Notes: generated from the sequence alone by a model not told the origin. A stretch of 39,645 nucleotides of DNA from an uncultured Clostridia bacterium (GCA_944392335.1 CALXWJ010000049.1:1-39645), one strand, 5' to 3'; positions 1-7,485 are shown, counted from the stretch's first letter. Translations and numbers: made by a program.

Positions 1-422
1 GTGAGCAACTTTGTCATGGGTGCATCCGACTTGAAATCTCTTTTTATTAAATTTTCTCTTTCCTGAGTTTCCGTCGTTGCCTTTGTTATGCCATGTGGCT
101 TTCGGTATTTATGAATATATCCCCCAGCTTTCATTGCTCTGTACACTGTCCTTACGCTGACATGAATCCCTCTCTGTGCCAATGCTGTGTGCATACGGCG
201 CGACCCATAGTTATCATTATCCGGATACTCTTTAAGAATTTTTCGGATTTCGACCAGAAGAAGCTGCTGCTTTGTAGGCTTATCCTTATTCTTTAACCAG
301 CGATAGTATCCCGACTCGCTGATATTAAGAGCCTTACACATTCTGTTAACAGGATATTTGCAGCGATAATTGAACACGAACACATGACGTTCGCTGCCCC
401 TTACTTCTTCCGGTCTTTTGCG
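1..422 (-). CDS. IS3-family transposase OrfB, partial
   Basis: This is the second transposase frame, open from the slippery site to the window edge. The reading runs through ...NRMCKALNISESGYYRWLK, KPTKQQLLLVEIRKILKEYP, a YGSRRMHTAL segment and NLIKRDFKSDAPMTKLLT. These match the HTH_21 region of IS3/IS150 OrfB proteins, just before the rve (DDE) integrase core. The catalytic DDE residues lie beyond the window, so activity cannot be judged. No independent start codon with a ribosome binding site was seen; synthesis as an OrfAB fusion by -1 frameshifting at 422-428 is the likely mode. The stretch that is visible has no stop codon. Confidence 0.82.
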
Positions 423-673
423 AAAAAACCGAGCGCATCTTTCAATATCTCATTGGCTCTGCGCAATTCAGCATTTTCCTGCTCAAGTTCCTTCATTCGC
501 CTGCTCACTTCCGTACTATCTGATACGCTGTTCGATTTAGCTCTTTTTCGCAGCTTGCGCCAGTCAGCAAGCGTGTAGTAAGACAGCCCAAGCTGCTCCG
601 CGGCTCTTTTTATCCCTATTTCATCAGAAAGCATCAAGGCTTCCTCTTTAAATTCCTTGTTGTATTTTACCAT
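401..673 (-). CDS. IS3-family transposase OrfA
   Basis: A 90-residue protein that opens with the HTH_Tnp_1 pattern (MVKYNKEFKEEALML, then GIKRAAEQLGLSYYTLADWR), the DNA-binding helix-turn-helix that recognises IS ends. Residues about 55-85 (RRMKELEQENAELRRANEIL) have the heptad spacing of the leucine zipper used for multimerisation in IS3 OrfA proteins. Length is normal for the family. An AAAGGG-type ribosome binding site lies upstream of the ATG. It ends 21 nt past the slippery heptamer, which lets a share of ribosomes continue into OrfB. Confidence 0.9.
   Translation of the reverse strand: MVKYNKEFKEEALMLSDEIGIKRAAEQLGLSYYTLADWRKLRKRAKSNSVSDSTEVSRRMKELEQENAELRRANEILKDALGFFAKDRKK
422..428 (-). 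other. -1 ribosomal frameshift heptamer T TTT TTC
   Basis: On the minus strand the OrfA codons GGT TTT TTC contain T TTT TTC in the X XXY YYZ phase. Slipping by -1 gives CGC AAA AGA CCG, which opens directly into the OrfB frame without a stop. IS3 elements commonly use A-rich heptamers, so a T-rich one is a variant. The heptamer is seen; the frameshifting is inferred. Confidence 0.75.
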
Positions 674-699
674 GCTTTAACACCCTTTCGTCTCTTTTT

Positions 700-728
700 A
701 TTATATCAGATTTTTGAGTGTTTGTCGA
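700..728 (-). promoter_or_regulatory. Sigma-A-type promoter of the IS3 transposase
   Basis: On the minus strand TCGACA, a 17-nt spacer and TATAAT precede OrfA by about 27 nt. The -10 is perfect and the -35 has one mismatch to TTGACA. Confidence 0.6.
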
Positions 729-756
729 CTCTATTTAAATTATATCACTCCAATTA

Positions 757-798
757 GAAAAAACAAGTGGCCGTGCAGGATTTCTGTCACAGCCACTT
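757..798 (-). terminator. Rho-independent terminator of the sugar cluster
   Basis: On the minus strand AAGTGGC pairs with GCCACTT around a 20-nt loop and is followed by GTTTTTTC. It lies about 28 nt after the SDR stop codon and separates the sugar cluster from the IS element. Confidence 0.75.
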
Positions 799-825
799 AT
801 TTACGTATATTCTTTATGCAAGGTA

Positions 826-1605
826 TTATTTTCGTTTTAAATCCGGATAAAGCTGTATCATATTCCCACCGTCAACAACGAGCTCCGCTCCGGTTGTATT
901 CCGCGCGTGGGCCGCAAAATACCACACAGCATCCGCAATATCACTGCCGCAGGCAACGTCGCCTAAAGGCGTAAATCTTGACGGCACATTTTTATAATAT
1001 TCAGGATCCTTCTCCCACCGGTCGGTCCTTATCATGCCCGGAAGCACCGCGTTCACCCTTATATTATATTTCCCGAAATCAAGCGCCATTGCCCGCATCA
1101 TCCCCAACTGACCGCCTTTTGACGCTGAGTACGCGATCCTGTTTGGGATCGCCCTGTACGCCGTATTCGAATTTATGAAAATAATATTCCCGCCGCCGTT
1201 TTTTATCATACGCCTCGCGGCATACTCCGAAAGACAATAATTCCACACCACATTTGTGTTTATGACGCGCATAAAATCGGTGAGCGGGTTTTTAAGCGCC
1301 GTGATCCCAAGTCCCTGATCCGCCGCATTCAAAACAAGAGTATCAATAAATATCCCTTTTTCGTCAAGGTCGGAAAATAACTCCGCAACAGCCTTTTCAT
1401 CCACTGTTCTGTCATCCAGAAGTGAATCAAGGCTGTAGCCTTTAATGTCGGCGTCCGGGAATTTATCTTTATATCCTTTCAGAGCTTCTTTAACCTTTGC
1501 ATCGCTTCTGCCCGTAAAAACGACATTCCAGCCTTCAGAAGCAAATTTTTCCACAATCGCGACGCCTGTGTTTATGCAGGCGCCTGTTATAAGCACTGTT
1601 TTCAT
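826..1605 (-). CDS. SDR-family NAD(P)-dependent oxidoreductase
   Basis: A 259-residue classical short-chain dehydrogenase/reductase with a Rossmann fold. Visible features are the cofactor loop starting TGACINTG (residues 7-14), NAA at 93-95 in LVLNAAD, the catalytic serine region INSNTAY (S146), and the YxxxK pair Y159/K163 in YSASK. NAVLPGMIRTD near residue 185 is the usual PG motif. The glycine loop departs from TGxxxGxG: the middle glycine is N12. Length is normal. It is the last gene of the minus-strand sugar cluster, 49 nt after GH16, with AAAGGA before the ATG and a terminator after it. The family includes sugar 1-dehydrogenases, and its neighbours (enolase-superfamily dehydratase, MBL hydrolase) suggest sugar or sugar-acid oxidation. 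Substrate and cofactor preference cannot be read from the sequence. Confidence 0.88.
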   Translation of the reverse strand: MKTVLITGACINTGVAIVEKFASEGWNVVFTGRSDAKVKEALKGYKDKFPDADIKGYSLDSLLDDRTVDEKAVAELFSDLDEKGIFIDTLVLNAADQGLGITALKNPLTDFMRVINTNVVWNYCLSEYAARRMIKNGGGNIIFINSNTAYRAIPNRIAYSASKGGQLGMMRAMALDFGKYNIRVNAVLPGMIRTDRWEKDPEYYKNVPSRFTPLGDVACGSDIADAVWYFAAHARNTTGAELVVDGGNMIQLYPDLKRK

Positions 1606-1654
1606 TTACATATCCTTTCCATATCCAAAATCCGCCGGTCTTTCGCGCCTGCTC

Positions 1655-2473
1655 TTATTTTATCTTGTCAAATACCCTTACAAAATCAACAATAAAAGCG
1701 TCGTCCACAAATTCTCCCTTGACTATATTCGGTTTGGAATAGCGATAGCCCTGAACCTCTGTGGTCAGTAAAATAAACTGCGGTACCTTCGATACATTTT
1801 CGCTGCAACGCGATACTTCTTTGCCATCGCAATAAAAAACATATCCTTCAGGCTGCCAATCCATTCCAAAATAATGCCAGCCGTCCGCCGCTTCATCCAG
1901 CTTATAGCGAACCCTGCCTTCATTTTTTAATTGTTTTCCATAACCTCCCATAATATTACCTGTCGTGGCTTCACCAACATGGAAATATTCCATAATATCA
2001 GATTCAATCCCGCACCATTCAGGCTCAAATCTCGTACCTATTGAAGGTGACTGAATCCAAAACGCGCTCCACATCGTCTCCGGATCCTTTTGGAATTTGC
2101 AGCGGCATTCATAATATCCAAACCGATGGACAAATTTAGGCTGCTGCAGAATTCCCAGCGGCCATATTTCATCCTGTCCCCAGGGATTATCCGTGCCGCT
2201 TTTCGGTATGTCAAATGAGTTTGACCCTGTCTGCAATTGCGGCGAAACATAACAGCCGTTTCTTTCAGTCCTATGTAATTCAATATGGCTGTGTCCGTCC
2301 AGAACAATTCCTTGATCGGTATATGCGTCAAAAGGCTTACCCCAAAAATTGAGCCTGAAATCCCATTTTGTCCTGTCAAGCTCCGTACCGTCAAATTCAT
2401 CCGCCCAAACCAGCTCCCACTCGCCCTCCGGCAAATAGCTCGGCTCATGCCCCGACACTTCAAATTTTTTCAT
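1655..2473 (-). CDS. Glycoside hydrolase family 16 protein, intracellular
   Basis: A 272-residue GH16 beta-jelly-roll enzyme. The N-terminus shows WELVWADEFDGTELDRTKW, the usual first strand. The signature ESDIMEYF gives the ExDxxE active site, with E157 as nucleophile, D159 supporting and E162 as acid/base. GWHYFGMDWQPEGYVFYCDG is the typical second sheet. GH16 enzymes cleave beta-1,3 or beta-1,4 bonds in laminarin, mixed-linkage glucan, agar, porphyran or carrageenan by a retaining mechanism; the subfamily cannot be told by eye. There is no signal peptide, transmembrane segment or binding module, so it probably acts in the cytoplasm on imported oligosaccharides. AAGGGAGA precedes the ATG, and the gene lies 37 nt after the enolase-superfamily gene in the same operon. 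Confidence 0.88.
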   Translation of the reverse strand: MKKFEVSGHEPSYLPEGEWELVWADEFDGTELDRTKWDFRLNFWGKPFDAYTDQGIVLDGHSHIELHRTERNGCYVSPQLQTGSNSFDIPKSGTDNPWGQDEIWPLGILQQPKFVHRFGYYECRCKFQKDPETMWSAFWIQSPSIGTRFEPEWCGIESDIMEYFHVGEATTGNIMGGYGKQLKNEGRVRYKLDEAADGWHYFGMDWQPEGYVFYCDGKEVSRCSENVSKVPQFILLTTEVQGYRYSKPNIVKGEFVDDAFIVDFVRVFDKIK

Positions 2474-2510
2474 AATTTATCTCCCTTCCGCCGCGTAATG
2501 CGGTATAAAT

Positions 2511-3671
2511 TTAGAAATAAAATCCTGTTTTCGCAGGCCGTATATCCGTCAAAGCACCTGTATAATGCCTCAGCGTATGCGGCTGATACGGATGCTTCAA
2601 GCACTCCTCTTCATTTATTTCAATACCCAATCCCGGCTTATCCGGGATTTTTATAAAGCCGTCCCTGTATTCAAGAAATTCCGTTGTTATATCTTTTCGA
2701 TATTCCACATCGGAATACATGATCTCAAGTATTGAAAAATTGGGGCAGCTTGCCGCCAGCTGCAATGTTGCCGCATTCGCGACAGGCCCCGATGGATTGT
2801 GAGGCGCAAAAGGAATATAGCGGCATTCCGCTTCAGCCGCGATCTTCTTTAACTCCATAATCCCTCCCGCATGGGAAATATCGGGCTGAATATAGTCAGC
2901 TGCCATCAAATCAAACAATTTCGTATAATCCCATCTTGTATAAAGTCTTTCCCCGCAAGCTATGGCAACGGGGGATTTATCCCTTACAGCCTTTAGGGCG
3001 TCAAGATTATCAGGCGGAACAGGCTCTTCAAAAAACATCGGTTTAAACTGTTCCAGCTCTTTTGCTATCTTTACAGCAGTCGGAATATTAAATCTTCCGT
3101 GCCCCTCTATCAATAAATCAACAGAATTTCCTACGGCGCTTCTCACCTGCCAAATACATTCCAAAGCGGTATTTAAAGCCTTATTTGATATTTCAAGATA
3201 TGATTTACCAAAAGGATCCCATTTCATTGCAGTAATACCCTTTTGTACGGCAATTTTTGCTTTTTCCGCAAATTCTTCAGGTGTTTTTGCACCCGCGAAC
3301 CACCCGTTGACATAAATCCTTACCTCTTCATTCACCTTTCCGCCCATCAAACGGTAAACCGGAACGCCAAGGCTTTTTCCGAGTATATCCCACAGCGCCG
3401 TCTCTACCGCGGACAATGCTGACATAAGTACGGCTCCGCCTCTCCAATACGCGTCCCTATATATCAAATGCCAATGCTTTTCAATATCCCGCGGATCCTT
3501 TCCCACAAGATATTCCTTTATGTGTTCAACAGCTCCCAGCAGTGCTTTTTCCTTATATTCAAGAGTTGCCTCACCTACACCGTCAATTCCTTCATCGGTA
3601 TAAACCTTAACAAATACCCAATTTGTTCTGAAACAGTCAACAACAAATGTTTTTATATCTCTTACCTTCAT
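2511..3671 (-). CDS. Mandelate racemase/muconate lactonizing enzyme family protein, galactonate-dehydratase-like
   Basis: A 386-residue enolase-superfamily enzyme: capping domain (about 1-125, with WRGGAVLMSALSAVETALWD), then a TIM barrel. Metal and catalytic positions follow the D-galactonate dehydratase pattern: IEGHGR (E189, H191), FEEPV (E215/E216), CGERLYTRWDY (E241), QPDISHAGG (D264) and APHNPSGP (H291). DgoD has Asp where E189 stands, so the ligand is conservatively changed. Such enzymes dehydrate aldonates to 2-keto-3-deoxy acids; related members cycloisomerise anhydrogalactonate. The true substrate is open. CAGGAGA precedes the ATG, and the gene lies 12 nt after the upstream glycosidase gene. 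With an SDR dehydrogenase and an MBL hydrolase alongside, an oxidative sugar-acid route is the best reading. Confidence 0.87.
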   Translation of the reverse strand: MKVRDIKTFVVDCFRTNWVFVKVYTDEGIDGVGEATLEYKEKALLGAVEHIKEYLVGKDPRDIEKHWHLIYRDAYWRGGAVLMSALSAVETALWDILGKSLGVPVYRLMGGKVNEEVRIYVNGWFAGAKTPEEFAEKAKIAVQKGITAMKWDPFGKSYLEISNKALNTALECIWQVRSAVGNSVDLLIEGHGRFNIPTAVKIAKELEQFKPMFFEEPVPPDNLDALKAVRDKSPVAIACGERLYTRWDYTKLFDLMAADYIQPDISHAGGIMELKKIAAEAECRYIPFAPHNPSGPVANAATLQLAASCPNFSILEIMYSDVEYRKDITTEFLEYRDGFIKIPDKPGLGIEINEEECLKHPYQPHTLRHYTGALTDIRPAKTGFYF

Positions 3672-3683
3672 TTTTTTCTCCTG

Positions 3684-5126
3684 TTATCTTATAAAATCTC
3701 CGAAAGTCAAAATCAGCGGATAATCTGTAAACGGTAATGAGCTTAATATGATTTTCCCATTTTCTCCCCGTTCGATCGACTCCTCACAGACGTCATATAT
3801 TTCACCCGTCACACTATTGATAAGCTGTATATCCCCCGGCATCCCGTATGCTTCTAAAGTGACGGTTGATGAATAGGATTGTTTGGTAATATCGGCTGCT
3901 TTCCAATATACAAAAGCATATGAATTGTTTTCTCTTTTAAAGGATGCATAAATTGTTTTATTTGTGTCGGTCATTCTATAAGGATAGTCATCATTATATG
4001 CATAGAATAATCCTATTTTTTCAGCATTCTGATATGCAAATCCGATGGGGGCGTTAACTCTTTCATAATCTCCCTCAAATATCGAGCAGACTGTCTGCAA
4101 AGCCTTGTAGCTTGGTTTTGGTGTATATACACCTGTTGGTTTGTTATCCTTCATTTCCTCTCTCATAACTCCAAAAAATCCATACATGCTCTCGGTTATT
4201 TCGGTATTGCTTCCCGTAAGGTTTTCATACATATCGACTGTTGAAAAATATGATGTAAAATACGCGCCGCTGATAATATCCATAATCATTCTGCGCGCGA
4301 CAAACTTTGCCTGATTTGCTTCATTCCAGTTTGCGTCTTTCACTGCGCCTTTTCCGTCGGGACGGGACTGCGCGCCGGTTTCCCCCTGTATAATTTTAAT
4401 ACCGGGCTTGTAAAGGTCTGCAACCGCTTTACAGCTGCTGACATACTCCTCCACTCCTTCTTCAAAAGAGCCCACTTCATAATTATGATATGTAAACGCG
4501 TCCATGTATTTATAACAACCTACAGCAAGCATATCGTTTAAATATCCGACACTTTGTGAGCACGACGCTCCCCCGAATACCATTATATCGGGATCACATT
4601 CCTTGATCACCTTTCCCGTTTCCAAAACAAATTCTCCGTATTCCTTTGCATTTACACCATGCTTCCAGCAATGAAGTCCGTCAGGCTCATTCCACACCTC
4701 ATAATGCTTTATACGCCCTTCATAATGCTTTACGACAGCACAAACATAATTTTGCCACGCCTTTTTTTCTCTTTGGGAAAATATCGGAGGGACTCCGATT
4801 GCACCGGAATAATTTTTTGCGGACTCGGTATAGAGCGGGTTCCCGTAGCAAAGACACATCCATGGTATTGTTCCCTGTTTTATGAGATTATCAACAATAT
4901 CATCAAGCCACGAAAAATCATAAACACCTTCTTGTTTTTCTGTTCTCATCCAGCCTGATTGAATCCTTACCCATTTGACCCCCAAATTACCGATAGCGTC
5001 ATAACACTTTGCCGGGTCATATAAATTTCGATCCAGCTTTTCAAGACCGATCCCGATTTTTGACTTTTTTATTTCTCTTGAATGCTTCGGTTTTACATGA
5101 CCTTTTACTTTAAAATCGTATACCAT
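3684..5126 (-). CDS. Clan GH-A glycoside hydrolase, GH39-like
   Basis: A 480-residue protein with a (beta/alpha)8 barrel and a C-terminal beta-domain. The clan GH-A acid/base motif is VWNEPDG (N146, E147) and the likely nucleophile is E249 in IIQGETGAQ at the end of a later strand. GVKWVRIQSGWMR near residue 50 and YDFSWLDDIVDNL near 70 are typical of GH39-type xylosidases and iduronidases. The C-terminal 80 residues read as a small beta-sandwich. No signal peptide is present, so it is probably cytoplasmic. GAAAGGAGA lies before the ATG. It follows the MBL gene by 28 nt and precedes the enolase-superfamily gene by 12 nt. Another GH-A family is possible; substrate unknown. Confidence 0.8.
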   Translation of the reverse strand: MVYDFKVKGHVKPKHSREIKKSKIGIGLEKLDRNLYDPAKCYDAIGNLGVKWVRIQSGWMRTEKQEGVYDFSWLDDIVDNLIKQGTIPWMCLCYGNPLYTESAKNYSGAIGVPPIFSQREKKAWQNYVCAVVKHYEGRIKHYEVWNEPDGLHCWKHGVNAKEYGEFVLETGKVIKECDPDIMVFGGASCSQSVGYLNDMLAVGCYKYMDAFTYHNYEVGSFEEGVEEYVSSCKAVADLYKPGIKIIQGETGAQSRPDGKGAVKDANWNEANQAKFVARRMIMDIISGAYFTSYFSTVDMYENLTGSNTEITESMYGFFGVMREEMKDNKPTGVYTPKPSYKALQTVCSIFEGDYERVNAPIGFAYQNAEKIGLFYAYNDDYPYRMTDTNKTIYASFKRENNSYAFVYWKAADITKQSYSSTVTLEAYGMPGDIQLINSVTGEIYDVCEESIERGENGKIILSSLPFTDYPLILTFGDFIR

Positions 5127-5154
5127 GACAATCTCCTTTCAGCTTAATATAAAA

Positions 5155-5838
5155 TTATTTTTCATTAATATTGATTTCTTTGTAAAAATCCGGTATAACC
5201 GCAACGGGGCAGTCAAATACAGCCGGATTAATATCATCAAACAATCCCCAATGCAACGGGACCGCTTTTTTAGCGCCAATGCGTCTTGCAAACCGCGCGG
5301 CGTCCTCCGCGTTCATATTATTTCCCACACCGTTTATCGGTAAAAATACAACGTCTATATCTTCTTTGATATCATCAAATATCCTCTCATTATAAAGCGT
5401 ATCTCCCGTAACATAAAATTTTTGCGCACCGTCATCAATTATTACTCCCACAGCTGAAAGATCGGAATGCTCTGCCTTAACAGCTTTGAATAATATCCCG
5501 TTTTGAGTCCACTGCGTACCCCTGTTGAACATAACATAATTGTGACGTCCACCGAATTTTCTGACCTCCCGCCATGGCTCATAAGGCGCAAGAACGGTTA
5601 TCTTTTTTTCACTGTTCAATAATTTTTTTAGAGTCTCGGGGTCCATGTGATCCATATGGTTATGTGTTATGATTATCACATCGGGAGCCTCTGAAAATAA
5701 CTCTTCCTTAACCGGCACACGCCTGTTATTGTTTGGATTTATCTCAAAACAGCTGTTTGACAGATACGGATCAACCATAATTTTAAATCCATCCTTTTTA
5801 ATAAGCAGCCCTAACTGCCCTATCCATGTTACATTCAT
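5155..5838 (-). CDS. MBL-fold metallo-hydrolase, UlaG-like
   Basis: A 227-residue metallo-beta-lactamase-fold hydrolase. The metal-binding set is visible: THNHMDH (H59, H61, D63, H64), H124 in AEHSD, D146 in VTGDTLY, and H196 in PLHWGLF. The order and spacing resemble UlaG (L-ascorbate-6-phosphate lactonase) and related predicted Zn-dependent hydrolases. AAAGGGGAGA precedes the ATG. It is the first enzyme gene after iclR, with a 71-nt gap that contains a half copy of the palindrome found before iclR. In a cluster with a dehydrogenase and an aldonate-dehydratase-like enzyme, hydrolysis of a sugar lactone would fit; that is inference only. Confidence 0.82.
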   Translation of the reverse strand: MNVTWIGQLGLLIKKDGFKIMVDPYLSNSCFEINPNNNRRVPVKEELFSEAPDVIIITHNHMDHMDPETLKKLLNSEKKITVLAPYEPWREVRKFGGRHNYVMFNRGTQWTQNGILFKAVKAEHSDLSAVGVIIDDGAQKFYVTGDTLYNERIFDDIKEDIDVVFLPINGVGNNMNAEDAARFARRIGAKKAVPLHWGLFDDINPAVFDCPVAVIPDFYKEININEK

Positions 5839-5877
5839 TTTTATCTCCCCTTTACCGCGAAAAATATTTTATTTAAA

Positions 5878-5890
5878 TGAATATTCGGTA
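5878..5890. promoter_or_regulatory. Candidate half-site related to the iclR palindrome
   Basis: TGAATATTCGGTA in the iclR-MBL gap matches one arm of the 6751-6783 palindrome (TGAATATCGGTA) with one inserted base. It could be a second IclR binding site. Seen match, inferred role. Confidence 0.4.
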
Positions 5891-5909
5891 CCTATAAAAT
5901 ATATTGATT

Positions 5910-6656
5910 TTAATGATACCGCGTCATTAAATACGCGGATTTGATTAACTCATCCGTTAATTTTTTTTCTTTCTCAGGAGTACAAGCCTCTTTAAAAATA
6001 CTGATTCCCAGGCTTCCGAGCAATCTGCCTTTATCAAAAACCGCGGTTGCATAGCTTGAGTTTGTTCCGTTTGAGGTTTTTTTGGAGAGAACCTTTTTTG
6101 ATTTTATGTCTTTAACATATTCCATAAATTCACGCCTTGTATTTATTCCGTCAGGATAACCGTTTTTGGCAATTATTTTTTCCCTTTCCTGGTCTGTACA
6201 GTAAGCAACCAATATTTTTCCCGATGGGTATTCATAAATATTGTTTTTTTCAAGCATTGTATAATCAACCTTTAAAGCTTTATTGTCTGAAAAGCATGCA
6301 TAATTTATTCTCGAACCGTTGTGCAGGACATAAAATGATACCAGTGAATCGGTCCTTTCGGCAAGCTCCCTCATTTCGCAGTTAATGAACATAAACATTG
6401 ACTGTACTGAATAAAAATGATTCACCACCGCTATCTGAGCGCATCTTTTTCCCGCTGTATAAAGCGATTTTTTATTCTGTTCAACATATCCGCATTCCTT
6501 CATTGTTCTTAAAATATTATGTAAGGTGCTCGGCTTTATCCCCGACCTATCCGACAATTCGCCAAGACTCATACCATTTTTTTCTATATCCCCCAGGGTA
6601 AGGATATCCAGCACATCTAATGCTTTTTTCACCGAGTTTACATATCTTGTGGGCAT
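5910..6656 (-). CDS. IclR-family transcriptional regulator
   Basis: A 248-residue regulator when started at 6656. The winged helix-turn-helix covers about residues 8-70 (MSLGELSDRSGIKPSTLHNILRTM, then YVEQNKKSLY) and the IclR effector-binding domain follows (YEYPSGKILVAYC, SSYATAVFDKGRLLGSLGIS). A longer reading from 6692 is possible, but that start would lie about 5 nt after the predicted transcription start, whereas 6656 has GAGAGGA about 8 nt upstream. It precedes five sugar-metabolism genes on the same strand, so it is the probable local regulator; IclR proteins often respond to a small sugar acid or aromatic metabolite. A perfect palindrome just upstream of its promoter could be its operator. 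Confidence 0.88.
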   Translation of the reverse strand: MPTRYVNSVKKALDVLDILTLGDIEKNGMSLGELSDRSGIKPSTLHNILRTMKECGYVEQNKKSLYTAGKRCAQIAVVNHFYSVQSMFMFINCEMRELAERTDSLVSFYVLHNGSRINYACFSDNKALKVDYTMLEKNNIYEYPSGKILVAYCTDQEREKIIAKNGYPDGINTRREFMEYVKDIKSKKVLSKKTSNGTNSSYATAVFDKGRLLGSLGISIFKEACTPEKEKKLTDELIKSAYLMTRYH

Positions 6657-6703
6657 ATGACATTTTCCTCTCTTTAAATCCATTAACAGCATTGCCTGTA
6701 TAG

Positions 6704-6732
6704 ATTATATTTTTATATATTTTAAAAGTCAA
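6704..6732 (-). promoter_or_regulatory. Sigma-A promoter of iclR
   Basis: On the minus strand TTGACT, a 17-nt spacer and TATAAT. Predicted transcription starts near 6697, about 41 nt before the chosen ATG at 6656. A second overlapping TTGACA lies at 6739-6744. Confidence 0.75.
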
Positions 6733-6750
6733 TATATTTGTCAAACTATT

Positions 6751-6783
6751 TTACCGATATTCATCAATGATGAATATCGGTAA
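6751..6783. promoter_or_regulatory. 33-bp perfect palindrome, candidate operator
   Basis: TTACCGATATTCATCA and its reverse complement flank a single central A (16-bp arms). It lies 18 bp upstream of the iclR -35 box and 5 bp after the cupin stop codon. There is no clear T-run on the minus strand, so an operator is likelier than a terminator, though it could also act as a transcript end hairpin. Confidence 0.65.
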
Positions 6784-6788
6784 AAAAA

Positions 6789-7082
6789 TCAGTTTTTTTC
6801 AAACACACAAAGCCATATACACTCTGTTGTTTTAGATACCCTGTGACGAACACGCGCCGGAATATACAATGTTTCACCGCATACAAGATCAATTTTCCTG
6901 TCTTCGTACTCAAGCTCTGCCTCACCCTTTAGAAGAACAAGCCATTCATTTTCATCCTGATCGTACCAATCACTTACATTGTATTTTGAAACAATTTTTT
7001 CTATTCGCACATTCTTGCCGCTATGTAATATCCGCGTGATCTCATCATTAATCTTCTCATTAGGATAATCAAAAATATTCAT
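6789..7082 (-). CDS. Small cupin-domain protein
   Basis: A 97-residue single-cupin protein. WLVLLKGEAELEYEDR and LVCGETLYIPARVRHRV correspond to cupin motifs 1 and 2, but motif 1 lacks the usual HxH pair (the sequence around YDQDENEW has none), so metal binding may be weak or different. GGAGGAAGG lies before the ATG. The gene is upstream of iclR on the same strand, separated by a long palindrome and the iclR promoter, so it may be transcribed separately. Cupins of this size are often sugar-binding or isomerase accessory proteins; no specific function can be assigned. Confidence 0.8.
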   Translation of the reverse strand: MNIFDYPNEKINDEITRILHSGKNVRIEKIVSKYNVSDWYDQDENEWLVLLKGEAELEYEDRKIDLVCGETLYIPARVRHRVSKTTECIWLCVFEKN

Positions 7083-7174
7083 AAGCCTTCCTCCAAAATT
7101 ACAAATTCAACTCTGCCCGCCGGCACAATTCAATATGGGCTTGTTCCGTCATTCAACAAGGATAAGAGAGAAAC

Positions 7175-7197
7175 AGGCGATTTGTAATCGCCCTACG
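7175..7197. repeat. REP-like palindrome, divergent copy
   Basis: AGGCGATTTGTAATCGCCC followed by TACG resembles the REP palindrome found near the RAYT gene at 36.8-38.3 kb (GGCGATTCGTGAATCGCCCC, TACG). It differs at a few loop positions and lacks bases in the stem. Confidence 0.5.
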
Positions 7198-7203
7198 TTG
7201 CCG

Positions 7204-7295
7204 CGCTGTAATCAGTGGGAGCTTGTACTCTCACTGATCATAAATATGAAACCGGCCGCCGATTACAGCGTGGGACAACATGTGTGCAGTTATAT
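7204..7295. repeat. Dispersed hairpin repeat R2, copy a
   Basis: This stretch closely matches 28170-28252: shared blocks include CTCACTGAT, AAATAT, GCCGCCG, TTAC, GGCGTG/AGCGTG, ACAACATG and GTTATAT. It folds: CGCTGTAATC (7204-7213) pairs with GATTACAGCG (7261-7270), and ATCAGTG pairs with CACTGAT inside. It sits between the cupin and ung genes. The whole gap 7083-7483 holds only repeats (this one, a REP-like copy, and the foldback element 7304-7485). Confidence 0.65.
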
Positions 7296-7303
7296 TTTTT
7301 CAA

Positions 7304-7485
7304 AAAAATCAAGGTGCTGTTGCATTTTGAATTGCACAGGGCTGCCCGATTTTAGACGCAGAGCGGACGAAGCGAAGGCTTGCTTGCATTACCTTGCCCG
7401 AAGGCGTACTCCGCGCACGCCGGGCGGTCCGTTTCGTTCGTAACCACAGGCGGTCTGCGCCAAAAGCGGCAGTCCCTTGATTTTT
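7304..7485. repeat. 182-bp foldback (MITE-like) element
   Basis: The ends are imperfect inverted repeats: AAAAATCAAGG..CTG at 7304-7319 and its counterpart CAGTCCCTTGATTTTT at 7470-7485, with further pairing inward (GC, TTTTG, GC, AG). The core 7363-7440 runs from GCGGACGAAGCGAAGG to TTCGTTCG, itself an inverted repeat, and contains TTGCCCGAAGGCGTAC. That core recurs inverted at 29950-30022. No transposase is encoded. The right end touches the ung stop codon. Confidence 0.6.

Larger units (their letters stand above)
1..740 (-). mobile_element. IS3-family insertion sequence, truncated by the window edge
   Basis: An IS3-type element read on the minus strand: OrfA (helix-turn-helix plus leucine-zipper-like segment), a -1 slippery heptamer and the N-terminal part of OrfB. 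The upstream end lies in about 715-757, because a terminator belonging to the neighbouring sugar operon occupies 757-798. The exact terminal inverted repeat cannot be fixed since the other end is outside the window. Confidence 0.85.

Noticed and set aside
714..974. An 86-residue plus-strand frame near the IS end
   Set aside because: Runs through a terminator and antisense to the SDR gene; no ribosome binding site.
5155..5838. Naming the MBL hydrolase ulaG
   Set aside because: Metal residues fit the family but no ascorbate genes lie nearby, and specificity cannot be read from the fold.
6751..6783. Reading the 33-bp palindrome as a rho-independent terminator of the cupin gene
   Set aside because: No T-run follows on the minus strand, the loop would be a single base, and an arm is repeated in another control region; an operator is the better reading.
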